Positions 7,499 to 17,276 are shown, numbered from the stretch's first letter. The stretch: 64,000 nucleotides of DNA from Streptomyces sp. NBC_01255 (GCF_036226445.1 NZ_CP108474.1:3596001-3660000), one strand, 5' to 3'. Notes: generated by a model not told the origin, from the letters alone. Numbers and translations are program-made.

Positions 7499-9072
7499 CG
7501 GGTGCCTCCGGCGAGGAGCTGCTGGACGGCCGGGTCGGTGAGGCCGAGGAGGACGGCCGGCCAGAGTCCGGCGAGGACGGTGAGGGCGACGAGCGGGGTC
7601 CAGGCGGCGAACTCGTACCCCTGGACGTCGGCGATCGCCGTCTCCTCGGCGGGCCGGGGGCCGCCCATGCAGACGCGGCGGACGACGAGGAGGAGGTAGG
7701 CGGCGGTGAGGAGGGTGCCGAACGCGCCGATCGCCATGAAGGTGAGGAAGGCGGGGCGGCTGAGGCCCGGGGCCGGGTCGAAGGCGCCGAAGAGGGCCAG
7801 CATCTCGCCCCAGAAGCCGGCGAGGCCGGGGAGGCCGAGGGAGGCGACGGCGGCGAAGGCGAGGAGGGCCCCGAGGCGGGGGGCGCGGCCGTAGAGGGCG
7901 GCTCCGGTGGCGCCGGCGAGGGTGTCGAGGTCGGCGGTGCCGTACCGGTCCTTGAGTGCGCCGACCAGGAAGAAGAGGAGGCCGGTGACGAGGCCGTGGG
8001 CGATGTTGGCGAAGAGGGCGCCGTTGACCCCGGTGGGGGTCATGGTGGCGATGCCGAGGAGGACGAAGCCCATGTGGCCGACGGAGCTGTACGCGATGAG
8101 CCGCTTGAGGTCGCCCTTGGCGCCGGGCCGCACCAGGGCGAGGCAGGCCAGCGATCCGTAGATGATCCCGGCGACGGCGAAGGCGGCGAGGTACGGGGCG
8201 AAGGTCCGCATGCCGTCGGGGGCGATCGGCAGGAGGATCCGGACGAAGCCGTACGTGCCCATCTTGAGCAGGACGCCGGCGAGGAGGACGGAGCCGACGG
8301 TCGGGGCGGCGGTGTGGGCGTCCGGGAGCCAGCTGTGCAGCGGCCACATCGGGGTCTTCACGGCGAGCCCGAGACCGATCGCGAGAACGGCGGTGACCTG
8401 CACGGACGTGGTCAGTCCACGGCCGTTGTCAGTGGCGAGTGCCACCATGTCGAACGTGCCCGCCTGCAGGCCGATGAGGAGCAGGCCGAGCAGCATGACG
8501 ACGGAGCCGAGCAGCGTGAAGAGGATGAACTTCCAGGCGGCGGCCTGCCTGCCCTCGCCGCCCCAGCGGGCGATGAGGAAGTACATCGGGATGAGGACCA
8601 TCTCGAAGGCCAGGAAGAACAGGACGAGGTCGAGGACGGCGAAGGTCGCGAGAGTGCCGGACTCCAGGACGAGAAGCAGGGCGACGAAGGCCTTGGGGGA
8701 AGGGCCGCTCGGCATCTTGAAGTAGGAGTACAGCGCGCAGAGGAAGGTCAGCAGCGCGGTCAGGACCAGGAGGGGGAGGGAAATGCCGTCGATGCCGAGG
8801 TGGATGCGCACGTCGAGTGCGGGGATCCACGTGATGTCCGTGGTGGCCTGCATCTTCGACGGCTGGTCGTGGTCGAAGCCGAGCGCGAGGACGATCGCGG
8901 CCAGCAGGATGACGCCGGTGACGGTGACGCCGTGGCGGAGCACGGCCTGGTCCGGCGACTTCCCCTTCAGTCCGGGCGGGGCCGGGAGAAGGGCGGCGGC
9001 TGCGCCGATGAGCGGGCCGACGACGGTCAACGCGAGAAGGAACTGCATCACGGATTCGCTGATATCGATCAC
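7495..9072 (-). CDS. nuoM2: NADH-quinone oxidoreductase-like subunit M, second set
   Basis: This 525-residue NuoM/ND4-type antiporter-like subunit has the family's LGIDGISLPLLVLTALLT segment, FEMVLIPMYFLIARWGGEGRQAAAWKF with the key glutamate, and KTPMWPLHSWLPDAHTAAPT. I kept the GTG at 9072, which has GGAG about 8 bases upstream; an internal ATG at 9048 has a weaker ribosome site. It starts 3 bases after the nuoL2 stop and overlaps nuoN2. A shadow frame of more than 1100 codons on the opposite strand comes from codon bias and is not a gene. Confidence 0.94.
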   Translation of the reverse strand: MIDISESVMQFLLALTVVGPLIGAAAALLPAPPGLKGKSPDQAVLRHGVTVTGVILLAAIVLALGFDHDQPSKMQATTDITWIPALDVRIHLGIDGISLPLLVLTALLTFLCALYSYFKMPSGPSPKAFVALLLVLESGTLATFAVLDLVLFFLAFEMVLIPMYFLIARWGGEGRQAAAWKFILFTLLGSVVMLLGLLLIGLQAGTFDMVALATDNGRGLTTSVQVTAVLAIGLGLAVKTPMWPLHSWLPDAHTAAPTVGSVLLAGVLLKMGTYGFVRILLPIAPDGMRTFAPYLAAFAVAGIIYGSLACLALVRPGAKGDLKRLIAYSSVGHMGFVLLGIATMTPTGVNGALFANIAHGLVTGLLFFLVGALKDRYGTADLDTLAGATGAALYGRAPRLGALLAFAAVASLGLPGLAGFWGEMLALFGAFDPAPGLSRPAFLTFMAIGAFGTLLTAAYLLLVVRRVCMGGPRPAEETAIADVQGYEFAAWTPLVALTVLAGLWPAVLLGLTDPAVQQLLAGGTR

Positions 9073-9075
9073 GTC

Positions 9076-11055
9076 TCACGCTCCGGCGACGGCGTTGGCG
9101 AGGGCGACTGCGGCGATCACCAGGACGACGGAGCCGGCGAGCAGGGCGCTCAGGTAGGTCTGGACGTTGCCGGTCTGGGCGCGGCGGACGAGCCACCCGA
9201 GACCCTTGGCGGAGTTGCCCGCGGCGCTGACGTACGTGTCGACGACCTCGCGGTCCAGGAAGCGGACCAGGGAGGCGGCGGCGAGGACGGGGCGGACGAA
9301 GGCGGCCCGGTAGACGGCGTCCAGGTGGAAGCCGGCGGCGGCGGGGGCGTGCAGCGGGCCGAGGAGGGCACGGCCGGGGTCGGCCGGGTCCGCGGCGGGG
9401 TGCGGCAGGTGCAGCGCCTCGGCCTCGACCAGGCCGGCGTCGGCGTCGGGGTGGGCCACGTGCGGGACGGGGGGCGCGATCGGGGTACGGGCGGCGAGCG
9501 TCCGCCAGACCGCGTACGTGATCACGGCTCCGGCGGCGGCGAGGCCCGTGCCCAGGACGGCCGTGGTGACGGTCGGGGTGAGGGCGTCACCGCCGAACCA
9601 GTCGTCGAGGTACGTGACGGTCAGCCCGAAGCCCAGGGAGGGGATCGCGAGGACCCACAGGACGGTCGTCATGGCGAGCGGCTGGCGGCCGTGGTCGGGG
9701 GCCTCGGCGCCCCGGCCGCGGAAGGTCCGCAGCCACAGGCGGAGGGCGTAGGCCGCGGTGAGGAGGGCGGTGAGCAGCCCGGCGACGAGGACGGTCCAGC
9801 CGGCCCCGGCGGGGATGCCGGTCCGGTCCCCGAGCGCGGTGTGCTCGGCGGCCACGAGGACGGCTTCCTTGGAGAAGAAGCCGGCGAAGGGCGGGATCGC
9901 GGCGAGCGCGAGGAGGGCGACGGTCATCGTCCAGTACGCGTCGGGGATGCGCTTCGCGAGGCCGCTCATGCGGGACATGGCGGTGAGCGAGTTCGTCCCG
10001 GCGGCGTGGATGACCGCGCCGGCGGCGAGGAAGAGCAGCGCCTTGAAGGCGGCGTGCGAGAGGAGGTGGAAGACGGCGGCCCCGCGGTCGCCGACGGCGA
10101 GGGCGCCGGCCATGTAGCCGAGCTGGCCGATCGTCGAGTAGGCGAGGACCCGCTTGATGTCGTCCTGGGCGAGCGCGGCCAGTGCCGAGCCGACCATCGT
10201 GATCGCGGCCATCACGGCGAGCACGGTCATGGCCGCGGCGGATTCGGCGAAGACAGGGAGCAGTCGGGCCGTGAAGTAGATGCCGGCGGCGACCATCGTC
10301 GCCGCGTGGATGAGCGCAGAGACGGGGGTGGGACCGGCCATCGCGTCCGGGAGCCAGGTGTGCAGCGGGAACTGCGCGGACTTGCCGGCCACGCCCGCGA
10401 GCAGGAGCAGCGCGATCAGGGTCGGGTGGTCGATGCCGCCGTTCTCGACGGCGCGGAGGACCTCGGTGATCCGGAAGCTTTCGGCGTCGGCGGCGAGCGC
10501 GAAGAGACCGATGAGGAAGGGCACGTCACCGAGCTTGGTGACGAGGAACGCCTTGAGGGAGGCGGCCCGCGCCTCGGGGGTCTCCCAGTAGTGGCCGACG
10601 AGGAAGTACGAGCAGATGCCCATGATCTCCCAGCCGACCAGCAGCACCATCAGGTCGCCGGAGTAGACGACGAGCAGCATCGCGGAGGTGAAGAGGGAGA
10701 CGAGCGCGGCGTACGAGGGGTAGCGGCGGTCGTCGCGGAGGTAGCCCGTCGAGTAGATCTGCACGCAGGTCGCGATCACGCCGACGAGGACGGCGACGAG
10801 GGCGGCGAAGCCGTCGATGTAGAGGCTCAGGTAGATGGGGACGGAGCCTGTGGGCGTGAGCTCCGTGGCCGCGCTGATCACCTCGTCGCCGCCCTGGCGG
10901 GCGGCTACGAGGACGGCGAGGACGGCCGCGGCGAGCGTCGGGAGCACGGCGAGCGGGCGGACGAAGCCGGGCGCGGTGCGGCCGAGGAGGAGTCCGGCGA
11001 CGGAGCCGAGGAAGGGCAGGAGGGGGACGAGGACGGCGAGGGTCGTGGTGGTCAC
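9076..11055 (-). CDS. nuoL2: NADH-quinone oxidoreductase-like subunit L, second set
   Basis: This 659-residue NuoL/ND5 subunit is the distal antiporter-like pump with the long lateral helix at its C-terminus. Landmarks are [53 protein letters not shown] (split here for brevity) and [19 protein letters not shown], all conserved in complex I and Mrp antiporters. The GTG start overlaps the nuoK2 stop (GTGA). The C-terminal half between the last core helices and the lateral helix carries an acidic/proline-rich insert ([20 protein letters not shown]). Confidence 0.94.
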   Translation of the reverse strand: MTTTTLAVLVPLLPFLGSVAGLLLGRTAPGFVRPLAVLPTLAAAVLAVLVAARQGGDEVISAATELTPTGSVPIYLSLYIDGFAALVAVLVGVIATCVQIYSTGYLRDDRRYPSYAALVSLFTSAMLLVVYSGDLMVLLVGWEIMGICSYFLVGHYWETPEARAASLKAFLVTKLGDVPFLIGLFALAADAESFRITEVLRAVENGGIDHPTLIALLLLAGVAGKSAQFPLHTWLPDAMAGPTPVSALIHAATMVAAGIYFTARLLPVFAESAAAMTVLAVMAAITMVGSALAALAQDDIKRVLAYSTIGQLGYMAGALAVGDRGAAVFHLLSHAAFKALLFLAAGAVIHAAGTNSLTAMSRMSGLAKRIPDAYWTMTVALLALAAIPPFAGFFSKEAVLVAAEHTALGDRTGIPAGAGWTVLVAGLLTALLTAAYALRLWLRTFRGRGAEAPDHGRQPLAMTTVLWVLAIPSLGFGLTVTYLDDWFGGDALTPTVTTAVLGTGLAAAGAVITYAVWRTLAARTPIAPPVPHVAHPDADAGLVEAEALHLPHPAADPADPGRALLGPLHAPAAAGFHLDAVYRAAFVRPVLAAASLVRFLDREVVDTYVSAAGNSAKGLGWLVRRAQTGNVQTYLSALLAGSVVLVIAAVALANAVAGA

Positions 11056-11465
11056 GCGGTGGCCTCGGCCTTCTCGCCGTGGGGCGTGTCGTCGTGCGGT
11101 TCGTGCGGTGTCCCGCCGTGCGGTGTCCCGCCGTGGGGCGTGCCGTCCGTGTCGTCGGGTCGCTCCGCCGTGTCGCGGAGGCGGTCGACGTCCGCGGTGC
11201 CGCGGTTGCGGTGGACCATCAGGACGATCGCGAGACCGATGCCGATCTCCGCGGCGGCGACGGCGATGGTGAAGAGGGTGAGGGCCTGCCCGGCGTGCAG
11301 GGCATCGCGGAGCCAGACGTCGAAGGCGACCAGGTTGAGGTTGACGGCGTTGAGCATGAGCTCGACGGACATCAGGACCAGGATCGCGTTGCGGCGGGCG
11401 AGGACTCCGTACGCGCCGACACAGAAGAGGAGGGCGGCGAGGACCGCGGGATAGGCGAGGTGCAT
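11052..11465 (-). CDS. nuoK2: NADH-quinone oxidoreductase-like subunit K, second set, with His-rich tail
   Basis: Residues 1-100 are a normal NuoK/ND4L: three helices with [27 protein letters not shown], including the membrane glutamates needed for pumping. Residues ~105-137 are an added hydrophilic tail with repeats of GTPHG ([20 protein letters not shown]), giving six histidines in about 25 residues. The first-set NuoK (99 aa) has no such tail. The tail would face one side of the membrane and could bind metal; it comes from a 15-bp tandem DNA repeat around 11100-11150. ATG overlaps the nuoJ2 stop. Confidence 0.92.
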   Translation of the reverse strand: MHLAYPAVLAALLFCVGAYGVLARRNAILVLMSVELMLNAVNLNLVAFDVWLRDALHAGQALTLFTIAVAAAEIGIGLAIVLMVHRNRGTADVDRLRDTAERPDDTDGTPHGGTPHGGTPHEPHDDTPHGEKAEATA

Positions 11466-12037
11466 CAGCGCTCCTGCTCCTTCTTGCGGGAGAGGACGAT
11501 CGCGCCGACCAGCGCGGCCAGGAGGAGCACCGAGAGGGCCTCGAAGGGCAGCACCCAGTGCTTGAAGAGGGTGGCGCCGGTGACCTCGGTGGAGCCCTGG
11601 ACGGCCCCGTCGAGGTCGATCCAGGTCGTGCGGAACGCGTCGACGACGACCCAGACGAGCGCCACGGCGGCGGCGAGCGCGACGCCGAGGGCGACCGGGC
11701 GATTGCCGGAGTCGGCGTCCGGGGAGCGGCCGATGGGGGCCTTGGTGAGCATGAGGCCGAAGAGGAGGAGGACGACGACGGAGCCGACGTAGATCAGGAC
11801 CTGGACCCAGGCGATGAACTCGGCGGTCAGGAGCAGGTACTCGACGGCGAGCCCGCCGAGCGCCACGACCAGCCAGAGGGCGGCGTGGACGAGCTGGCGC
11901 GTGGTGACGGTGACGACGGCGGCGCCGAGGGTGACGAGGCCGACGAGGAGGAAGGCGATCTCGACGCCGGAGGGCGAGAGGAAGCCGTGGGCCTCCGCGG
12001 CCGCCGCTTGTGCTGCCGGGTGTGCTGCCAGGGTCAC
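11465..12037 (-). CDS. nuoJ2: NADH-quinone oxidoreductase-like subunit J, second set
   Basis: This 190-residue NuoJ/ND6 membrane subunit has five helices. The signature is the pi-bulge helix [22 protein letters not shown], preceded by [22 protein letters not shown]. The N-terminal ~22 residues are Ala/His rich before the first helix. The GTG start (12037) overlaps the nuoI2 stop by 4 bp. At 190 residues it lacks the ~85-residue hydrophilic tail of the first-set NuoJ. It belongs to the E-channel part of the pump, next to NuoH and NuoK. Confidence 0.92.
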   Translation of the reverse strand: MTLAAHPAAQAAAAEAHGFLSPSGVEIAFLLVGLVTLGAAVVTVTTRQLVHAALWLVVALGGLAVEYLLLTAEFIAWVQVLIYVGSVVVLLLFGLMLTKAPIGRSPDADSGNRPVALGVALAAAVALVWVVVDAFRTTWIDLDGAVQGSTEVTGATLFKHWVLPFEALSVLLLAALVGAIVLSRKKEQER

Positions 12038-12603
12038 TGCTGCTCCTCCTGGGCCTCGGCGGCGGCTGCCTTCTCCGCTGCCGCCTTCTCGGCCGCCTTC
12101 TCCGCCGCCTTGCGGGCCGCGGCGATCTCCTTCGGTTCCTCCGCCTTCGGGTCGAGCGCGGGCGGCTCGGGGACCGTCCACATCCACTCGCGGAGCTTGT
12201 CGCGCTCGTGGGTGAGCTCGTGGATGTCGGTCTCCGCGTACTCGAACTCGGGCGACCAGAAGAGTGCGTCGAAAGGACACACCTCGATGCAGATACCGCA
12301 GTACATGCAGAGCGAGAAGTCGATGGCGAAGCGGTCGAGGACGTTCCGGCTGCGCTCGCGGCCGCCGGGGGCGGCGGCCGGCACGGTCTCCTTGTGGGAG
12401 TCGATGTAGATGCACCAGTCGGGGCACTCGCGGGCGCAGAGCATGCAGACCGTGCAGTTCTCCTCGAACAGCCCGATGACCCCGCGGGTGCGGGGCGGCA
12501 GCTCGGGCTGGACGTCCGGGTACTGCGCGGTGACGGTCTTCCTCGTCATCGTGCGGAGCGTGACGGCGAGGCCCTTGGCGAGGCCGGAGCCGGGGATGGG
12601 CAT
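12034..12603 (-). CDS. nuoI2: NADH-quinone oxidoreductase-like subunit I, second set
   Basis: This 189-residue 8Fe ferredoxin-type subunit has both complete motifs for [4Fe-4S] clusters N6a/N6b: [12 protein letters not shown] and [12 protein letters not shown]. So this part of the electron wire is intact in the second set. After residue ~150 comes an Ala/Lys/Glu-rich helix ([20 protein letters not shown]) that looks like a single charged alpha-helix or coiled coil and is absent from the first-set NuoI. The ATG overlaps the nuoH2 stop (TAATG). In a complex lacking NuoE-G, this subunit could accept electrons directly from ferredoxin, as in ferredoxin-dependent relatives of complex I (inference). 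Confidence 0.93.
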   Translation of the reverse strand: MPIPGSGLAKGLAVTLRTMTRKTVTAQYPDVQPELPPRTRGVIGLFEENCTVCMLCARECPDWCIYIDSHKETVPAAAPGGRERSRNVLDRFAIDFSLCMYCGICIEVCPFDALFWSPEFEYAETDIHELTHERDKLREWMWTVPEPPALDPKAEEPKEIAAARKAAEKAAEKAAAEKAAAAEAQEEQQ

Positions 12604-13571
12604 TACTGGATCGCCACCTTCACGATGCCGGTGAGCGCGATCTGCGCGAGGGCGAGCGGGACGAGCGTCGTCCAGGCCAGCTTCTGGAGCTGGTCCTCGC
12701 GCAGGCGCGGGTAGGTCACCCGCAGCCAGATCACGACGAAGGCGAGGACGGCGGTCTTGAGGAGGGTCCAGACCCAGCCGAGGCCGTCGGCGCCGAAGGG
12801 GCCGTGCCAGCCGCCGAGGAAGAGGACGGTGGTGAGACCGCAGAGGACGATGATGCCCGCGTACTCGGCGAGCAGGAAGAGCGCGAAGCGGAGGCCGGTG
12901 TACTCGGTGTACGCGCCGAAGATGATCTCCGAGTCGGCGACGGGCATGTCGAACGGGGGCCGCTGGAGCTCGGCGAGACCGGCGACGAAGAAGACGAGCG
13001 CGCCGACGATCTGCCAGGGCAGCCACCACCACTCGAAGGCGTTGAGGATGCCGGGGAGGGAGACGGTGCCGGCGGCCATCGCGACGGACGCGGCGGCGAG
13101 CAGCATCGGGAGCTCGTAGGCGAGCAGCTGGGCGGCGGTACGGAGGCCGCCGAGCAGGGAGAACTTGTTGGCGGACGCCCAGCCGGCCATGAGGCTGCCG
13201 AGCACGCCGACGCCCATCACGGCCAGCACGAAGAAGATGCCCGCGTCGACGACCTGGCCGACGGCCCCCTCGCTCGGCCCGATCGGGATCGCGACGAGGA
13301 CGAGGAGGTACGGGAGGAGGGCGACGGCCGGTGCGAGCTGGAAGATCCGCCGGTCGGCGTCCTTGGGGACCACGTCCTCCTTCTGCGCGAACTTCACGCC
13401 GTCGGCGACGAGCTGGGCCCAGCCGTGGAAGCCACCGGCGTACATGGGGCCGAGGCGGCCCTGCATGTGGGCCATGACCTTGTGCTCGGTCTGCCCGACG
13501 ACGAGGGGCAGGACGAGGAACACGGCGAAGACGATGAGGAGCCGGACGGCGACGTCGAGTGCGTCGTTCAC
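12603..13571 (-). CDS. nuoH2: NADH-quinone oxidoreductase-like subunit H, second set
   Basis: This 322-residue NuoH/ND1 protein links the peripheral arm to the pump and lines the quinone tunnel. It carries [20 protein letters not shown] and [20 protein letters not shown], the two most conserved NuoH stretches. In the second, EL-x-RPPFD replaces the E-T-N-R-A-P-F-D of the first-set NuoH at 55705-57066. The GTG start overlaps the nuoC2 stop. Because nuoD2 is missing between nuoC2 and nuoH2, a complete quinone pocket would need a NuoD from elsewhere. Confidence 0.93.
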   Translation of the reverse strand: MNDALDVAVRLLIVFAVFLVLPLVVGQTEHKVMAHMQGRLGPMYAGGFHGWAQLVADGVKFAQKEDVVPKDADRRIFQLAPAVALLPYLLVLVAIPIGPSEGAVGQVVDAGIFFVLAVMGVGVLGSLMAGWASANKFSLLGGLRTAAQLLAYELPMLLAAASVAMAAGTVSLPGILNAFEWWWLPWQIVGALVFFVAGLAELQRPPFDMPVADSEIIFGAYTEYTGLRFALFLLAEYAGIIVLCGLTTVLFLGGWHGPFGADGLGWVWTLLKTAVLAFVVIWLRVTYPRLREDQLQKLAWTTLVPLALAQIALTGIVKVAIQ

Positions 13572-14941
13572 GCGGGGTCGCCTCCGGCGGGGTCGGTGGG
13601 TTCGGTGGGTGCGGACTCTTCCCGCCCTGCGGGCGGCCCGCTTTCGGGGGCCGGTGCCTGGGCCGGGTCCTGGGCCGGGTCCTGGGCCGACGGCTCGGCC
13701 TCGGCCGGGGTGGCCGGGGTGGCCGGCGTGGCCGGGGCCTCGGGCTCGGCCGGGGTGGCCGCCTCGGTCGGCTCCGCCGCCGCCGTGCCCGGGGCCTCGG
13801 GCTCAGGCGGCTCCTTGTCGAAGGCCGGGCGGGCGTGGTGCCAGGGAGCATCCGAGCTGCGGGTACGAGGGGTCGCCGTGGCCGGGCCGTCCGCCGTCGC
13901 GTCCTGCTCCGGGGCCGCCTGGCTCGCCGAGCCGTCGGCGGCCGTGCCCGCGCGGCGCGGCGGGCGCGCCGTGGGCGCTGCCGGGGCCGCGCCGTCGGCG
14001 GCCGGGGCCGGGGCCTGGGGCTCCGGTGGGGTGCCTGCGTCCGGTGTCGTCTGGCTCGCCGAGCCGTCGGCCGTCGTGCGCGCGCGGCGCGGTGGGCGCG
14101 CCGTCGGCGATGCCGGGGCCGGGCCGTCGGCGGCCGGGGGCTGGGCCTCGGGCTCCGGTGCGGTGGTTGCTTCCGGGGTCGTCTGGCTGGCCGAGCCCTC
14201 CGTCACCGAGCGGGAGCGGCGCGGGGGGCGGGCCGCTGCCTCCGGTGCGGACGTCGGGTCCGGGGTCGGCTGGGTCGCCGAGCCCTCCGTGACCGAGCGG
14301 GTGCGGCGGGCCGGGCGGTCGCCCGCCGTCGCTCGGGCCGGGCGGGCCGGGGCCGGGGGGAGCTGGCCCTTGAGGGGGCCCCACTCGTTGGGGTCCGGGA
14401 CGCCGGGCGGGAGCATCTGGCGGCGCTTCGGTCCTCCGCCGTCGTGGGACTCGCCCGGCTCCTTCGCGCCCGGCCACGCCTTCGCGACCCGGGCCGCGAG
14501 GACGAAGTCCTTGCGCAGTGGGTGGCCCTCGAAGTTCTCCGGGAGGAGGAGCGGGACGAGGTGGGGATGGCCCGTGAAGTCCACGCCGAACATCTCGTGG
14601 GTCTCGCGCTCGTGCCAGCCCGCACCCGCGTACACCCCGATCGCCGTCGGGAGGGCCGGCGCCGCGTGCGGGACCGTCGTACGGACGAGGAGGCGGCGCG
14701 GCGGGTGGCCGGCGCTGAGGGCGACCACGTGCGCGCAGACCCGGAAGCCCGTGCCCGGCTCGTCGACCGCGCTCAGCCAGTCGAAGTAGGTGCAGCCCAG
14801 CTCGTCGCGGGCCGTGGTGAGCGCCGTGATCCAGGCGGCCGGCGGGACGTCGACCGTCAGCAGGTCGTACGCCCGCTCCGCCGTCGCCTCCTCGCCGAAG
14901 ATCTCCGTCACGGAGTCGGGGAGGGAGTCGTACGTACTCAT
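13568..14941 (-). CDS. nuoC2: NADH-quinone oxidoreductase-like subunit C, second set, with long repetitive tail
   Basis: Residues 1-150 are a compact NuoC/30-kDa domain with the signature [19 protein letters not shown] and [14 protein letters not shown]. The remaining ~300 of 457 residues are Pro/Ala/Thr-rich, probably disordered, and contain 44-residue tandem repeats (about residues 209-350) built on [13 protein letters not shown] and PAADG. A normal NuoC ends near residue 200-250, and in E. coli NuoC is fused to NuoD, but this tail shows no NuoD motif. It occupies the place where nuoD would sit in the operon. ATG overlaps the nuoB2 stop. Confidence 0.9.
   Translation of the reverse strand: MSTYDSLPDSVTEIFGEEATAERAYDLLTVDVPPAAWITALTTARDELGCTYFDWLSAVDEPGTGFRVCAHVVALSAGHPPRRLLVRTTVPHAAPALPTAIGVYAGAGWHERETHEMFGVDFTGHPHLVPLLLPENFEGHPLRKDFVLAARVAKAWPGAKEPGESHDGGGPKRRQMLPPGVPDPNEWGPLKGQLPPAPARPARATAGDRPARRTRSVTEGSATQPTPDPTSAPEAAARPPRRSRSVTEGSASQTTPEATTAPEPEAQPPAADGPAPASPTARPPRRARTTADGSASQTTPDAGTPPEPQAPAPAADGAAPAAPTARPPRRAGTAADGSASQAAPEQDATADGPATATPRTRSSDAPWHHARPAFDKEPPEPEAPGTAAAEPTEAATPAEPEAPATPATPATPAEAEPSAQDPAQDPAQAPAPESGPPAGREESAPTEPTDPAGGDPA
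13925..14317 (-). repeat. Intragenic 132-bp tandem repeats in nuoC2
   Basis: Four diverged units encode residues 209-~350 of NuoC2. The two central units (residues 238-281 and 282-325) are exactly 44 codons each and share [21 protein letters not shown] and PAADG blocks. The outer two are partial. They give an intrinsically disordered basic/proline-rich tail. Confidence 0.8.
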
Positions 14942-15501
14942 GGCCTGTCTCCCGGCGGGGGCGTCAGCGGGCTCGTCAGCTCCGAGACCGACGCGGTCGT
15001 CGCGTACCGCTCCGCCAGGCTCTCGCGCGCGATCTTCTCCTGGAGCTTGAGGATGCCCTGGAGGAGCGCTTCGGGGCGGGGCGGGCAGCCCGGCACGTAC
15101 ACGTCGACCGGGATGATCTGGTCGACGCCCTTGGTGACCGAGTACGAGTCCCAGTAGGGGCCGCCGCAGTTGGAGCAGGCGCCGAAGGAGATCACGTACT
15201 TCGGCTCGGGCATCTGCTCGTACAGGCGCTTCACGGCCGGGGCCATCTTGTCCGTCACCGTGCCGGAGACGATCATCAGGTCCGCCTGGCGCGGTCCCGG
15301 CGCGAAGGGGATCACGCCGAGCCGGATGAAGTCGTGCCGGGCCATCGACGCGGCGATGAACTCGATCGCGCAGCAGGCGAGGCCGAAGTTGAAGACCCAC
15401 AGGCTGTAGCGGCGGCCCCAGTTCAGGACCACCTTCATCGGCTCGGGAGCCAGGCGGGCGAGCGGCCCGAGCTTCGGAGCGGGCAGCGGTGTTACGTCCA
15501 T
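14938..15501 (-). CDS. nuoB2: NADH-quinone oxidoreductase-like subunit B, second set
   Basis: This 187-residue NuoB/PSST protein carries the terminal [4Fe-4S] cluster N2. Ligands are visible in [10 protein letters not shown] (vicinal cysteines), [10 protein letters not shown] and VPGCPPRPE. The third segment has an extra cysteine (GACSNCGG) compared with GVCASSGG in the first-set NuoB at 63688-64000. The ATG overlaps nuoC2 downstream (ATGA), and its 5' end overlaps the nuoA2 3' end by 10 bp. Since NuoB normally pairs with NuoD, the missing nuoD2 is notable. Confidence 0.93.
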   Translation of the reverse strand: MDVTPLPAPKLGPLARLAPEPMKVVLNWGRRYSLWVFNFGLACCAIEFIAASMARHDFIRLGVIPFAPGPRQADLMIVSGTVTDKMAPAVKRLYEQMPEPKYVISFGACSNCGGPYWDSYSVTKGVDQIIPVDVYVPGCPPRPEALLQGILKLQEKIARESLAERYATTASVSELTSPLTPPPGDRP

Positions 15502-15920
15502 GACAGGACGCCCTTCTTGTACGCGTAGAGCAGCCCCACGGCCAGGAAGCCGAGGAAGACGAACATCTCGACCAGGGTCGTGGCGCCGTAGCCGGGCGCC
15601 GCGAAGACCGTCGCCCAGGGGAAGAGGAAGATCGAGTCGACGGCGAAGATGACGTAGAGGAAGGCGTACACGTAGTAGCGGACCTGGGTGTGCGCCCAGC
15701 CCTCCCCCACGGGGTCGACACCGCACTCGTAGGTGAGGAGTTTCTCGGGTGTCGGCACGACGGGCCTGAGCAGTCGCCCGGCGCCGAACGCCACGGCGAC
15801 GAAGAGCACGCCGACGACGGCGAGCAGCCCGACGACGGAGTACGTCTGGAAGTAGTCCGCCGCGTCGGCCGCGACAACGGTCGGTTCCCGCACGTCCGCC
15901 CCTCGGTCTCGGTGTCTCAT
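15492..15920 (-). CDS. nuoA2: NADH-quinone oxidoreductase-like subunit A, second set
   Basis: This 142-residue NuoA/ND3 has three membrane helices and the conserved loop [21 protein letters not shown], followed by [15 protein letters not shown]. The E-C-G loop cysteine corresponds to the active/deactive switch cysteine of mitochondrial ND3. It opens the second nuo operon. The ATG at 15920 has only a weak ribosome site; a GTG at 15893 has GAGGGG about 7 bases upstream and may be the true start, giving 133 residues. The promoter must lie in 15921-16076, shared with the divergent sensor kinase. Confidence 0.9.
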   Translation of the reverse strand: MRHRDRGADVREPTVVAADAADYFQTYSVVGLLAVVGVLFVAVAFGAGRLLRPVVPTPEKLLTYECGVDPVGEGWAHTQVRYYVYAFLYVIFAVDSIFLFPWATVFAAPGYGATTLVEMFVFLGFLAVGLLYAYKKGVLSWT

Positions 15921-15995
15921 GGGTCACTTCTGTACGCACGCGAGTCTAGGCCCTGTTAAAGGGACCGTAAGCGGTCCCCGGGTACTCCTTGGTAG

Positions 15996-16023
15996 GCCCC
16001 GGTGGGGATATCCCCACCGGGGC
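15996..16023. promoter_or_regulatory. Perfect 28-bp palindrome between nuoA2 and sensor kinase genes
   Basis: A 28-bp sequence with perfect two-fold symmetry centres on GGGGATATCCCC (16004-16015), flanked by GCCCCGGT and ACCGGGGC. It lies 76 bases before the nuoA2 ATG and 54 bases before the kinase ATG. Spacer-free symmetry suggests a dimeric DNA-binding site more than a terminator. A partly decayed copy with the same downstream context lies before the second kinase at 17277-17298. Confidence 0.6.
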
Positions 16024-16076
16024 TCACCCACCTCCCCCATGGCGTCGCACGTTCCCCGACCGGCAGTCTGGGGACC

Positions 16077-17261
16077 ATGAGCGCCGATCATGAATTCCCC
16101 GGTAAATCCCCCGGTTCCGCCGATGCCCCTCGTCCGCCCGTGCGGTCGGCCTACGGGAAGGAGACCTGGAAGGAGATCTCCTTCCTCCTCTCCAACCTCT
16201 TCACGACCCTGGCCGGTTTCGTCTACGCGGTCGTGACCGTCGTGCTCGGCGTGAGCCTCTCCGTCACGGTGATCGGGCTGCCGCTGCTCGCCCTCGGTCT
16301 GGGCGGCGCGCGCTGGATCGGCCGGTCGGAGCGGGCGCGGGCCCGCTCGCTGCTCGGGGTACGGGTCGCGGAGCCGTCCCGGATGCCGCCGCGCCGCGGC
16401 TTCTTCGCGTGGCTGTGGTCCTCGCTGAAGGACCCGGTGGCCTGGCGGACCCAGCTGTACGGGCTGATCCGACTGCCCTGGGGCATCGTGACGTTCACCG
16501 TCGCCCTGGTCTCGCTGCTGGTCCTCTGGCCCGTCCTGCCCTTCATCGCCCGCGGTCTGACGAACGCCGACCGGGGCATGGTCCGCGGGTTGCTCTCGCC
16601 CTCCGACGAGCTGGAGCGGCGGATCGCGGAGCTGGAGTCGGACCGTGGCGTGGTCGTGGACACGGCCGCGGCCGACCTGCGGCGCATCGAGCGCGATCTG
16701 CACGACGGCGCGCAGGCCCGGCTCGTCGCCCTCGCGATGGGGCTGGGTCTCGCGAAGGAGAAGCTCCTGGAGGACCCGGAGGGGGCCGCGGCGATGGTCG
16801 ACGAGGCCCACGGCGAGGTGAAGCTCGCGCTCCAGGAGCTGCGGGACCTGGCCCGGGGCATCCACCCGGCGGTCCTCACGGACCGGGGGCTCAGCGCCGC
16901 CCTGTCCTCGGTGTCCGCGCGCTGCACGGCGCCGGTGAAGGTGTCGGTGGACCTGGCGGAGCGGCCGGCCGAGGCGATCGAGGGCATCGCGTACTTCACG
17001 GTCTCGGAGCTCCTCCAGAACGTCTCCAAGCACGCACGGGCCCGGTCCGCGTCCGTGGAGGTGTGGCGGTCGGAGGACCGTCTGATGCTCCAGGTGCGCG
17101 ACGACGGCGCCGGCGGGGCGCGGCTCGACGGCGGGACGGGGCTCGCGGGGCTGACGGAGCGGCTCGGGGCGGTGGACGGCCTCCTCGTCGTCGACTCCCC
17201 GGAGGGCGGTCCGACGACGGTCACGGCGGAGCTGCCGTGGCGCTCCCGGCCCTCCGCGTAA
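16077..17261 (+). CDS. Two-component sensor histidine kinase, NarL-partner type, paralogue 1
   Basis: This 394-residue protein has a putative membrane sensor domain (about residues 25-190, four hydrophobic segments including VYAVVTVVLGVSLSVTVIGL) followed by a HisKA_3 dimerisation domain. The phospho-accepting histidine is in RRIERDLHDGAQARLVALAM. The HATPase_c domain shows TVSELLQNVSKHARA (N box) and RDDGAGG with GLAGLTERLGAVDG (G boxes). I chose the ATG at 16077; an upstream frame opening at 16002 runs through the palindrome. Paralogue 2 follows 130 bases downstream, then the response regulator. The stimulus is unknown. Confidence 0.92.
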   Translation: MSADHEFPGKSPGSADAPRPPVRSAYGKETWKEISFLLSNLFTTLAGFVYAVVTVVLGVSLSVTVIGLPLLALGLGGARWIGRSERARARSLLGVRVAEPSRMPPRRGFFAWLWSSLKDPVAWRTQLYGLIRLPWGIVTFTVALVSLLVLWPVLPFIARGLTNADRGMVRGLLSPSDELERRIAELESDRGVVVDTAAADLRRIERDLHDGAQARLVALAMGLGLAKEKLLEDPEGAAAMVDEAHGEVKLALQELRDLARGIHPAVLTDRGLSAALSSVSARCTAPVKVSVDLAERPAEAIEGIAYFTVSELLQNVSKHARARSASVEVWRSEDRLMLQVRDDGAGGARLDGGTGLAGLTERLGAVDGLLVVDSPEGGPTTVTAELPWRSRPSA

Positions 17262-17276
17262 GCACCGGGTGGGTCA

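Noticed and set aside
7996..11454. Very long open frame (about 1150 codons) on the plus strand opposite nuoM2-L2-K2
   Set aside because: It is the mirror of third-position G/C bias in the nuo genes. Its translation is low-complexity Gly/Asp/Glu/Arg with no family resemblance, and it has no suitable start.
13925..14317. Tandem units in nuoC2 considered as a CRISPR-like array
   Set aside because: Units are contiguous, in frame and protein-coding, without unique spacers.
14938..15939. Extended nuoB2 frame beginning upstream at 15939
   Set aside because: The extension is nuoA2 read in another frame; NuoB homology starts at the ATG at 15501.
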